From NCBI RefSeq assembly GCF_964187635.1, contig NZ_CAXLMO010000039.1:1-42091 (forward strand): DNA of 42,091 nucleotides, read 5' to 3'. The notes beneath the pieces are model-generated. The model was not told where the DNA came from. It saw only the letters and a program-made list of their open reading frames with translations, and did no database searches. The stretch is from Seribacter sulfatis (lineage in GTDB: Bacteria > Verrucomicrobiota > Verrucomicrobiia > Opitutales > Seribacteraceae). Position numbers and translations under genes: made by a program. This document shows positions 1 through 7,355 of the stretch, piece after piece (within the stretch, counting starts at the first letter, position 1; every line of letters starts with the position of its first letter).

Positions 1-156
1 GAAAAATCCCTATCCCGTATCGAGGATGTTGATATGGCAATCACGGCAAGCAGGCTGGCCCGGGCGGAAATAAAGATGCAGTCCACAACCGCTATATTTG
101 CACAGGCTAACAAATTATTTAACCAAAGAAATTATGTGGATGAGTTACTATCTTAA
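1..156 (+). CDS. Flagellin, C-terminal fragment (cut by window edge)
   Basis: The first 51 codons form an open frame ending in TAA at 154-156. The translation contains SRIEDVDMAITASRLARAEI followed by AIFAQANKLFNQ, which is the conserved C-terminal D0 helix of bacterial flagellins (pattern S-R-I-x-D-x-D-x-A, then A-x-x-A-Q-A-N). This part packs in the filament core and is also the export and chaperone-binding end. It normally ends with a leucine-rich tail, here YVDELLS. The rest of the gene lies upstream of the window, so length and copy number cannot be judged. The last four bases overlap the end of the convergent gene on the other strand. It implies a motile organism. Confidence 0.85.
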   Translation, partial: EKSLSRIEDVDMAITASRLARAEIKMQSTTAIFAQANKLFNQRNYVDELLS

Positions 157-1367
157 GGAACTATTGTAAAGACTACCCCTTGTTTCACATTTTGCCATCT
201 TTGAAAATCGGCTGAAAAGATAGCTCTTTTTTCATCGAGTTGACTTTTTACAGATTTTAATAATTTGAAGCGTGGATGAAGCGAGTGAATATCGTTTTTC
301 ATCATTTCTAAATCCAAAAGTTTTTTTTGTAGTTGTATTTTTTGCTCCAAAGCAGTTCTCGATAATTCTTTAATATGCTCTATTCCCATTGCGAGTTCTT
401 GATTAAGTGAGGCTTTTAATTTTGTCAGATTTTTAGTAACTTCTTTTTTCAAAATCGGTTCCAAATCTTGATTAACAAGCATTCTTTGTAATCGATCAAT
501 ACTGGTAAGAAATTCTTCTACAGATCCAAAAGTAGATAGTTCGTTGATGGTAAGATATTCATTTGGATCTTTCTTACTGAGATGAATTTTTTCGATTTCT
601 AAGAGTGCGGCAACATACGAATTAATTTCGTTTGTGGTCTGTATGAGTTCAGAACGGATCGCGATTTCTTCGATCGATTGGCTTGAGCTGTTTTCATTTT
701 CCTCTTGTATTTGTTCGGCCAATTGTAATTGATTTTGCTCCAACATTGTAATTTCCTTTCGTTGCTTGAGTAACTTATTCACAAGTGGTTTATCTCTTGA
801 TTCTTGTCCTAGATCTCTCTTGTAGGTGTCAATAATCGCTTTAGCGAGGAGAGTTGATGCTTTGCTCGAGTGCCCCCGGACTGTTAATAACAACTGATTC
901 TTGGCCTTAATCTCTAAAGCAATTGAGTAGAGTGATTGCAAAATTGCAGATTCGGGTTCTGAAAAAAAATCATTTATAAAAGGACTAAAAATTAGTTCCT
1001 TCGCTGTTGGGTTTTTATCTAGAGTTTCCAAAAGCGAGGCAATGAAAGTATCCCCCTTAATGGCTTCTTTGTGCATATGGGCGAAATTGGAATTCTTATG
1101 CAATACCTCAAGGATTATTTTTGTTTCTGCCCAGGCGTTTGATTTTTCCAAATGGGCACTTTCTTGCAGGAACGGGGTGGAAGAGTTCATCTCATTCTTT
1201 TCCGTAATCTGCTCTTTTAATGCGATTAAGGAATCTTCATATGCAAGGGCAGAATCTTTTTCGATTTGGTCGTAATAAAAGCCAACCCCAAAAACAGTTA
1301 AAGTAATCAATATAAGCAATACGCTTTGCCACGGATGCATGAGAATAGTAAAAAAAACATTTAGCAT
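153..1367 (-). CDS. Wzz/GumC-like membrane-anchored coiled-coil protein
   Basis: 404 residues. An N-terminal membrane segment lies at about residues 11-31 (HPWQSVLLILITLTVFGVGF), followed by a long charged, helical, probably periplasmic region with coiled-coil stretches around 200-260 and 300-390. A central segment (LLLTVRGHSSKASTLLAKAI, then DTYKRD) resembles the part of polysaccharide chain-length determinants (Wzz family) in which A-x-x-x-A-N-x-x-x-x-x-Y is typical. Wzz proteins end with a proline-rich motif and a second membrane helix. This protein stops at VVFTIVP, just where that helix would begin, and the DNA beyond is flagellin. Either it is a truncated relative or a different periplasmic coiled-coil family. 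The start at 1367 lies inside a GCATTAATGC palindrome; an in-frame ATG nine codons later is also possible. Function is inferred only. Confidence 0.5.
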   Translation of the reverse strand: MLNVFFTILMHPWQSVLLILITLTVFGVGFYYDQIEKDSALAYEDSLIALKEQITEKNEMNSSTPFLQESAHLEKSNAWAETKIILEVLHKNSNFAHMHKEAIKGDTFIASLLETLDKNPTAKELIFSPFINDFFSEPESAILQSLYSIALEIKAKNQLLLTVRGHSSKASTLLAKAIIDTYKRDLGQESRDKPLVNKLLKQRKEITMLEQNQLQLAEQIQEENENSSSQSIEEIAIRSELIQTTNEINSYVAALLEIEKIHLSKKDPNEYLTINELSTFGSVEEFLTSIDRLQRMLVNQDLEPILKKEVTKNLTKLKASLNQELAMGIEHIKELSRTALEQKIQLQKKLLDLEMMKNDIHSLHPRFKLLKSVKSQLDEKRAIFSADFQRWQNVKQGVVFTIVP

Positions 1368-1439
1368 TAATGCAACAAGTTATCACACCTCCAATGAAAG
1401 CCATCCTGGGTGGTTGCATTCGGTGGGGAGGTTGCATTA
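1364..1439. promoter_or_regulatory. Three copies of GTTGCATT in divergent spacer; candidate regulator sites
   Basis: The 112-bp spacer between the minus-strand coiled-coil gene and the sigma factor gene holds GTTGCATT at 1413-1420 and 1431-1438 (direct, 18 bp apart, within a 9-bp GGTTGCATT match) and its reverse complement AATGCAAC at 1369-1376. The inverted copy extends to TAATGCAAC, matching GTTGCATTA at 1431-1439. A perfect palindrome GCATTAATGC (1364-1373) overlaps the inverted copy and the minus-strand start codon. A TTGACA hexamer follows at 1442-1447, but no good -10 is visible. The arrangement suggests binding sites for a regulator acting on both genes; the protein is unknown. Confidence 0.4.
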
Positions 1440-1479
1440 GGTTGACAAAAGAATTTATTCAATTTTCCATGTAGTTGTT

Positions 1480-2013
1480 TTGGAAGAAGATCCTATCCCT
1501 TTTGACTTTTCAAGAAAGTTAACTGCATTGCAGAGACCCCTGTACGCCTACATACTTACGCTTCTTCCGAATCGGACGGAGGCAGAGGATGTTTTACAGG
1601 AGACAAACCTCATTCTTTGTCGAAAAGCAAAAGAATATGACCCGGATGGGCATTTTCAAGGATGGGCATTTAACATCGCTCGGTATCAAGTGATGGGCCA
1701 TATGTCAAAATTCAAGCGCAGTAAATTATACTTCAGCCCCGATTTGATCGAAAATCTCGCAGAGGAATCGGCTGATATAATACAGATGGACTTATCCCGG
1801 AAGGCACTGCAAATTTGCTATGAACTACTGCCAAAGCACATGAAAGCAATGGCGCAGTTACGGTTTAGAGAGGATAAAAGTTTAAGTGAAATATCCGAGG
1901 CATTGAAACGACCTATGGGTTCTGTTTCGGCCACATTACATCGAATTCGTATCAATTTAATTGCCTGCGTAAAAGAAAAAATTCCCTCCATAGAGGCAGA
2001 AATGGATTCATAA
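1480..2013 (+). CDS. ECF RNA polymerase sigma factor, Rhodopirellula/Verrucomicrobium type
   Basis: 177 residues. Region sigma-2 is at about 14-80, with the core-binding pattern EAEDVLQETNLIL and the promoter-melting part GHFQGWAFNIARYQV. Region sigma-4 is at about 116-165, with the helix-turn-helix SLSEISEALKRPMGSVSATL. The size and the FQGWAFNIAR segment match the small sigma-70 family common in planctomycetes and verrucomicrobia. The frame is closed by a TAG at 1438-1440 and contains no ATG or GTG before the conserved region, so TTG at 1480 is the best start; no clear Shine-Dalgarno is seen. It is followed 84 bp later by a membrane protein with anti-sigma features, so the two probably form a signalling pair. 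Its target genes cannot be told from sequence alone. Confidence 0.85.
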   Translation: MEEDPIPFDFSRKLTALQRPLYAYILTLLPNRTEAEDVLQETNLILCRKAKEYDPDGHFQGWAFNIARYQVMGHMSKFKRSKLYFSPDLIENLAEESADIIQMDLSRKALQICYELLPKHMKAMAQLRFREDKSLSEISEALKRPMGSVSATLHRIRINLIACVKEKIPSIEAEMDS

Positions 2014-2097
2014 AAAGTCTTCTGCAAAAAGAAAGTCGAATTTTTTTGTAAGAAAATTCCGGTTGGTGCTAAGTACTTGTATACCAACTTTTATCCT

Positions 2098-3198
2098 ATG
2101 AGAACTTACCCCAATAAATTATCTGAGGTTGAATTGTTAACATCCAAGATTTTGGATGATAATTTTACCGAAGAAGAACTACACCGATTAAATAGCCTGT
2201 TGAAGGGGAGTAAATCGGCACGAACGAGGTATTCAGAATTAACGATTCAAGATTCATTATTGCATTGGGAGTCAGTAGATTATTTGGAAACCGCAAATTC
2301 GGGGAACGGTCGATCTTCAATTATTACTTTTCCCGTTATCACTTCAATTGCGGCAGCAATAGTCGCATTATTTGGAGTATGGCGTTTTCACACGACCGAT
2401 GTAAATCCTGGTCTGGATGCAAAAGAAGTCGCACTTTACACAAACCAAGCTTCTCCCGGCAAAAGTAATTTTCCGGATCTCACTTCTTTTCCAAACTTAA
2501 CTTTTGAGCAATCTGACACCGCACAATCTTCCCCATCACTTAATTTACCGTTTAATTCCCAACTCGCCAGGTCGGTAGTCGCTCGAAATGATGCTGCATA
2601 TGGAATAGAAATTCTGAGAAAAAATAAAAGTTTCGGAGTGGGAGGAGTCGTTGAATTTGCGAATGATATTTCCAGTTGGAAAAGAACGGAACATCTTTCA
2701 GTGCCTGCAGAGAATGGTATTTTACCAATGGAGGGGGAAGAAATGATAAAATTCTCCTCGATGAATGTAGATGTGCATGCACAAGTTGCTGAAATTTCGG
2801 AGACTTTACAAATCCTAGATGTAAGGGAGGTAAGCCAAGAAGACAAAGACATGACTGCCTATCTCCAGACCAGTTTGTATTTCAACAAAGGCGTGAGCAT
2901 TGCCGGCGACTCCACAGAATTTGCACTCTCTTTCCATGCGATTGCAAGTGACGCGAATAATGAAAATACTTCGATTGGGTATCAGGACTATTTACTAGAT
3001 AGCGATGTGAATCCCTCCACTTGGGAGGAACTGAAAAAAGACTTCATGCTACCATCCGGAACCGAATTTGTAATCGTTTCTATGACTGCAAAAAAAGAAG
3101 GTCCTAATGCACTGCTTCCTGATATTGGAGGACACTATGCAGATGGGCTTTCGATCAATCTCTTGATTGATCGAAAAGATACAATCGGACCGCTCTGA
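2098..3198 (+). CDS. Membrane anti-sigma-factor-like protein (FecR-like layout)
   Basis: 366 residues from ATG 2098; a TTG 21 bp upstream is also in frame but is less likely. The N-terminal part (about 8-60) has the pattern seen in PVC anti-sigma or FecR-like proteins: LSEVELLTSKILDDNFTEEE, then L-x-x-L-L-K-G-S-x-x-A-R-x-x-Y, then a short motif ending in LLHWES. A single membrane helix follows at about 78-97 (FPVITSIAAAIVALFGVW). The remaining 270 residues would be periplasmic and contain no domain I can name. Its place directly after the sigma factor supports a role as its membrane inhibitor or sensor. The DNA just before the ATG (2072-2082) matches 11 bases of the MarR-type palindrome at 4979-4996 in inverse orientation. 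Confidence 0.6.
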   Translation: MRTYPNKLSEVELLTSKILDDNFTEEELHRLNSLLKGSKSARTRYSELTIQDSLLHWESVDYLETANSGNGRSSIITFPVITSIAAAIVALFGVWRFHTTDVNPGLDAKEVALYTNQASPGKSNFPDLTSFPNLTFEQSDTAQSSPSLNLPFNSQLARSVVARNDAAYGIEILRKNKSFGVGGVVEFANDISSWKRTEHLSVPAENGILPMEGEEMIKFSSMNVDVHAQVAEISETLQILDVREVSQEDKDMTAYLQTSLYFNKGVSIAGDSTEFALSFHAIASDANNENTSIGYQDYLLDSDVNPSTWEELKKDFMLPSGTEFVIVSMTAKKEGPNALLPDIGGHYADGLSINLLIDRKDTIGPL

Positions 3199-3260
3199 TA
3201 AAAGCATAAAAATATTCGGTTGTTCTTGACAACGAACATGCCTGAGGAATGGTGAGGGGC

Positions 3261-4463
3261 ATGAAATTTCTTCTTTTTTTTCTCTTTTTGACCCAAGCAT
3301 ATGGGGGTACATGGCCAAATTTTGGCGGTCCTCTACGTAATCAAATTTCGGATGAGAAAGGATTAAAAACAGATTGGGAGGAGGAAGAGCCAAAAAGATT
3401 ATGGGAACTTAATATTGGCCTCGGTTATTCTTCAGTAATAGAGGTGGGTGGGTTCGCTTACACGCAGGGTCATTCAGAGGGTCGAAATACATTATATTGC
3501 GTTGAAGCGTTGACCGGTAAAGAAATTTGGCAACACAGTTATCCCTGTGAAAAAGCACCAAAGTTTTTTGACGGTGGGAGCCGTGCCACTCCCACAATAG
3601 CAAATGGAATTTTATACCTAGGTAGTCACGAGGGAGACTTTTATGCCTTAGATGCCAAGAGTGGCCAAATTTTATGGACAAAAAATTTGATAAAGGATTT
3701 TGATGGAAGGCGACCAATGTGGGGGTATTCTGGCTCTCCATTAGTAGTTAAAAGTAAGCTAATTCTAGAGACGGGTTCGGCGAATGGCTCATTAGTCTGC
3801 TTAGATGCCAAAAAGGGTGATGTGATTTGGAGGAGTGGGGAAAATGAGGCGGGATATGCTTCGCCCATGCTTAATTCAAAAAATGAAATTCTTATTTTTA
3901 ATGAATTTGGGATTGTCAGTCACGAAATTCTCACAGGAAAAGTAATAAAATCGTATCAGCATAAGACCCGTTATGGAATCAACGCAGCACAACCAATGCT
4001 TTATGGAGATCGTATCCTGATCAGTTCTGCATATGGAAAAGGAGCTGCTTTGGTTGATTTTACAAAACGGGTTCCTACTGCAATATGGGAATCAGAATCT
4101 TTCTCATGTCAAATGGCGAGTTTGGTGAAAAAAGGGCAGTATGGCTTTGGAATACATGGGCAAGCGGGTGGGCGCTCTGAACAGTCAAAACTTTTTTGCA
4201 TAGACCTGGCGACCGGTAAAGAGAAATGGAGTGAAAAAGGCTTCGGACTTGGTACAGTACTTCTTGTACGGGATACGCTGGTCATTCTCAGTGATCGCGG
4301 AGAATTGTGTTTGGCGGAGGCAAATAACAGGCAATTTATCGAATTGGCTCGATTCCAAGTTTTATCAGGAAAAAATAATTGGACTCCTCCCACTTATCTA
4401 AATGGAAAGATGCATTGTCGAAATTCCAAAGGAAATTGGGTTTGTTTGAAGATGGGGGAATAA
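3261..4463 (+). CDS. Secreted PQQ-like beta-propeller protein
   Basis: 400 residues beginning with a signal peptide (MKFLLFFLFLTQAYG, cleavage probably before GTWPNF). The mature protein starts with W-P-N-F-G-G-P-x-R, the usual opening of secreted PQQ-like proteins of PVC bacteria, then has several propeller-blade signatures of the form A-L-D-A-K-S-G-x-x-x-W (YALDAKSGQILW, CLDAKKGDVIW, CIDLATGKEKW). Such blades occur both in quinoprotein dehydrogenases and in non-enzymatic BamB-like scaffolds. No haem motif or vicinal cysteine pair is visible, so cofactor binding is not supported. ATG 3261 is chosen over ATG 3249 because the signal peptide begins there and a GAGG lies just upstream. It follows the sigma/anti-sigma pair by 62 bp and converges on the MarR gene with a one-base gap. 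Confidence 0.75.
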   Translation: MKFLLFFLFLTQAYGGTWPNFGGPLRNQISDEKGLKTDWEEEEPKRLWELNIGLGYSSVIEVGGFAYTQGHSEGRNTLYCVEALTGKEIWQHSYPCEKAPKFFDGGSRATPTIANGILYLGSHEGDFYALDAKSGQILWTKNLIKDFDGRRPMWGYSGSPLVVKSKLILETGSANGSLVCLDAKKGDVIWRSGENEAGYASPMLNSKNEILIFNEFGIVSHEILTGKVIKSYQHKTRYGINAAQPMLYGDRILISSAYGKGAALVDFTKRVPTAIWESESFSCQMASLVKKGQYGFGIHGQAGGRSEQSKLFCIDLATGKEKWSEKGFGLGTVLLVRDTLVILSDRGELCLAEANNRQFIELARFQVLSGKNNWTPPTYLNGKMHCRNSKGNWVCLKMGE

Positions 4464-4464
4464 A

Positions 4465-4932
4465 TTATGTATGATCGATCGGTAGATTTCTTTCTTCATT
4501 GATTCGCTCCGACAATCGAGTAAGCAATTCAAGGAAATGTTCTTTTTCATTGGAAGAAAGACAAGAAAGAGCCTCCGACTCCAATTTCTCCGCAATTTTT
4601 TTCCCTTTGTGGAATAAGGAACTCCCAAGTTTAGTTTGAAAAATATTTTTTTTCCTGTGGTCCGTTGCATTGGCTTTTCTTCGAACTAAATTTAATTGCT
4701 CCATTCTCTTCATTAAGCCGGCAATGTTATTCGAGTCAGTAAACATCAACTCGGCAAGTTTTACCTGCGATATTTGCCCCGCAGGAAATTCATGAAGCCA
4801 ACGAAGGGCAATGTATTGATCGGGGGTAAGTCCTACCGTTTTTACCCGTTTCATAAAAGTACTGTTTAACTTATTCCAGCACTCTCTAAGTAGCGGAGGT
4901 AATCTTTTGGGTGTTTGAATGAGCGGTTTCAC
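4465..4932 (-). CDS. MarR-family transcriptional regulator
   Basis: 155 residues. The winged helix-turn-helix spans about 35-105: LTPDQYIALRWLHEFPAGQI, the recognition part LAELMFTDSNNIAGLMKRME, and the wing with the family pattern D-H-R-K-K (RRKANATDHRKKNIFQTKLG). The flanking helices form the dimer interface. MarR proteins usually repress a divergent operon and release DNA when a small aromatic acid or phenol binds. This gene sits head-to-head with the 18-gene plus-strand operon, 99 bp away, and that operon encodes a chorismate-lyase-like enzyme, so a hydroxybenzoate-type effector is a reasonable inference. A palindrome in the shared spacer (4979-4996) is the likely operator and would allow autoregulation. 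Confidence 0.88.
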   Translation of the reverse strand: MKPLIQTPKRLPPLLRECWNKLNSTFMKRVKTVGLTPDQYIALRWLHEFPAGQISQVKLAELMFTDSNNIAGLMKRMEQLNLVRRKANATDHRKKNIFQTKLGSSLFHKGKKIAEKLESEALSCLSSNEKEHFLELLTRLSERINEERNLPIDHT

Positions 4933-4969
4933 CTTGAATTATAAAATAGTGTTTTTAGACCTTCGGTAT

Positions 4970-4998
4970 TTGACAATATAGTACATACAAGTACTAAT
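4970..4998 (+). promoter_or_regulatory. Candidate operon promoter with overlapping 18-bp MarR palindrome
   Basis: TTGACA at 4970-4975 is a perfect -35 hexamer; TACTAA at 4992-4997 (16-bp spacer) is a weak -10. Between and over them lies TAGTAC-ATACAA-GTACTA (4979-4996), an inverted repeat with 6-bp arms in the 99-bp spacer between the MarR gene and the first operon gene. Size and symmetry fit a MarR dimer site, and its position over the spacer and -10 would block polymerase. An 11-bp piece (ATACAAGTACT) recurs inverted at 2072-2082. Confidence 0.5.
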
Positions 4999-5031
4999 TT
5001 AAAATAAATCCACATTAATCTGAATTATCCA

Positions 5032-7344
5032 ATGATTTATCAAATATTTACCACTTGCTTGATCTTTACTTTTCTTTCCAGTTGTTCTCCGGTTAGCAGT
5101 TCCAAGAGGGTTTCTAAGGAAGAGGTCAAAACACTCACCATGGACCAGGATTGGCTTTTTTGGCGTGGGCCGGACGGAAGCGGAGTCTCTAAGCAGACCA
5201 ATTTGCCTGATATTCTTAGTTTAGATGATGAATCTCTTTTGTGGAGCCACGAAATACAAGGCGGTGGAGTACCCGTAATTGCTGGGGGTAGGGCATACCA
5301 ATTCGGTTATTATGGGGTAGAAGAGGAGTTGAAGGAGGCCTTGGTTTGCTTTGATGCGGCATCCGGTGAAATTCTTTGGGAGCGTACTCATAGTGATTTC
5401 ATAAGTGATATTGTTTATAATAGATATGGAGTAGGAGCCGCTTCGGTCGATCCTGCTACTGGAAATGTTTACTTCCAAACTAGTCCAGGATTATTAATTG
5501 GGTATGACTCGGATGGAAATAAGTTATGGGAGCGTTCATTAATGGAGGAGTTTGCCCGACTAACATTTCCTAATGGGCGGACAGGTGGGCCTTGCGTGGA
5601 TGGAGATTTAGTGATCATTCACGCAATTACCGCTAATTGGGGCAAACAAGGACCTGCGCGGGATCGATTTTATGCATTTGATAAAAATACTGGAGATTTA
5701 GTTTGGTCATCGACTCCTGGAATTACCCCGAAAGACAGTTCTTTTTCGCCTTTAACATTTGAAGATTTGCCAAGTGGAAGAAGAGTCTTTTACAGTGGAA
5801 CGGGTTGCGGACATGTGGTTTGCATCGATGCACGTACTGGACAGCCTTTGTGGCGATTTCAGATGTCGTACGGAGGAGTCAATTCCGGAGTAGTGATTCA
5901 CGAAAACTCTGTGATTGCGGTTCACGGTAAGGAAAATATTGATTCTTCCACCATTGGCAGAATGGTCGCGATTCAAAAACCCAAAAAACTTCCCTTGTTA
6001 AATGAAGAAATTCTAATTCTTGGAAAAGAGGATGAGGTTTGGAGGAATAATTCAATGGAAGCATTTACGAGCACTCCAGTTTATAAAGATGATCGAGTCT
6101 ATTCTACGATTAAACGCGGCGAACTCATTTGTTTAGATGCTGGTACAGGAGAAGAAATCTGGACTTTAAAATTGGCACCCGATCAGGTTCATGCCTCCCC
6201 CGTTTGGGCGGATGGAAAACTTTTTGTTCCCATGTTTGACGGTCAAGTTTCAGTAGTGAAGGACACAGGTCAGGAAGGCGTTATATTAAGCCAGGTTCAA
6301 CTTGATGGTTCGTGTTTAGCGGGTCCGGCAGTGGCGCACGGGCGAGTATTTGTTCAATCCAAAAAAAGACTTTATTGCTTTGGTTCTAATAAAGTCGCTC
6401 CTGCATTTATTTCCCATCAATCAGAAAAAGAACTCAGCAGTCAAAAAGCCGTTTCCTTGCAAGTAATTCCTGCAGAGTTTGCGCTTAAGTCAGGAGATTC
6501 ACTCGCCTTTAAGGTTTTTTCTTTGAATGAGAATGGCCAAAGAATTGCTGAAATCAAAGAGGGCTTAAGTTGGGCAAAATGGATTCCGCCAACTGCAAAA
6601 GTTCAATCTAAAGTAGATGCAGAAATAAGGCCTAACGGAATCTTGGTAGCCGAAAAGGATGCCACGCTTTCTGCAGGTGCTATTCGGGTAAGTAAGGGTG
6701 ACTTGCACGGGGTTACTCGAGGCCGGATCCTACAGGACTTACCCTATGAAGAAAATTTTGAGGAAGGATTTTCATTAACCCAGAAAAGTTCGGACCAAAT
6801 CCCATTTTCTTATGCTCCCCTTGCCTGGCTTGGAGCAAGAATGAGATGGCAGGTACAGGAGCTATCAGGAAATTTAGTGGCCGGTAATACTTTGGATCGA
6901 ATTTTATTTCAACGGGCTATTAATTTTGTTGGGCATAAGGATATGAATAATTATACTGCTGAAGCCGATGTTATGACAGATGGGGATCGTCGTATAAAAT
7001 CAAATATTGGGTTAATTAATCAGCGTTATATATTTGCATTGATTGGAAATGGGCAAAAGTTAGAAATTATTTCAAACTACGATCGATTTAGGCATTCCGT
7101 CCCGTTTTCTTTTAAGACAAATATTTGGTATACACTAAAAACCCGGGTTGACATTCTCGAGGATGGAACGGGCATGATTCGGGCTAAAGCTTGGCCAAAA
7201 TCGGCCGAAGAACCAGACCAATGGACTATCGAGGTGGCACATGAAACTCCCCACTTACAAGGTGCTCCAGGTGTTTATGCAATGTCACCTCAGAGTAAGA
7301 AGAAGGTATATTTCGATAATTTGTCTATCCGCTATAACAATTAA
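5032..7344 (+). CDS. PQQ-like beta-propeller lipoprotein with C-terminal jelly-roll-like domain
   Basis: 770 residues, first gene of the long operon. It has a lipoprotein signal with lipobox LSSC (Cys18). The propeller covers about residues 40-460, opening with WLFWRGPDGSG and carrying blades such as CFDAASGEILWERT, AFDKNTGDLVW, CIDARTGQPLWRF and CLDAGTGEEIWTL. After a linker, residues about 575-770 form a second module with W-Y-T-L-K-T-R-V, A-K-A-W-P-K-S-x-E-E-P and V-Y-F-D-N-L-S-I-R, a concanavalin-like pattern. The same module makes up nearly all of the last operon gene (26812-27495). Propeller plus carbohydrate-binding-like module suggests an envelope scaffold or binding protein; quinoprotein catalysis is not supported by visible residues. 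Confidence 0.75.
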   Translation: MIYQIFTTCLIFTFLSSCSPVSSSKRVSKEEVKTLTMDQDWLFWRGPDGSGVSKQTNLPDILSLDDESLLWSHEIQGGGVPVIAGGRAYQFGYYGVEEELKEALVCFDAASGEILWERTHSDFISDIVYNRYGVGAASVDPATGNVYFQTSPGLLIGYDSDGNKLWERSLMEEFARLTFPNGRTGGPCVDGDLVIIHAITANWGKQGPARDRFYAFDKNTGDLVWSSTPGITPKDSSFSPLTFEDLPSGRRVFYSGTGCGHVVCIDARTGQPLWRFQMSYGGVNSGVVIHENSVIAVHGKENIDSSTIGRMVAIQKPKKLPLLNEEILILGKEDEVWRNNSMEAFTSTPVYKDDRVYSTIKRGELICLDAGTGEEIWTLKLAPDQVHASPVWADGKLFVPMFDGQVSVVKDTGQEGVILSQVQLDGSCLAGPAVAHGRVFVQSKKRLYCFGSNKVAPAFISHQSEKELSSQKAVSLQVIPAEFALKSGDSLAFKVFSLNENGQRIAEIKEGLSWAKWIPPTAKVQSKVDAEIRPNGILVAEKDATLSAGAIRVSKGDLHGVTRGRILQDLPYEENFEEGFSLTQKSSDQIPFSYAPLAWLGARMRWQVQELSGNLVAGNTLDRILFQRAINFVGHKDMNNYTAEADVMTDGDRRIKSNIGLINQRYIFALIGNGQKLEIISNYDRFRHSVPFSFKTNIWYTLKTRVDILEDGTGMIRAKAWPKSAEEPDQWTIEVAHETPHLQGAPGVYAMSPQSKKKVYFDNLSIRYNN

Positions 7345-7355
7345 TTTAAATCTCT

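Noticed and set aside
3226..3231. TTGACA as a promoter for the beta-propeller gene at 3261
   Set aside because: A matching -10 would fall at about 3249-3254, almost on the start codon, and the bases there are not TATAAT-like.
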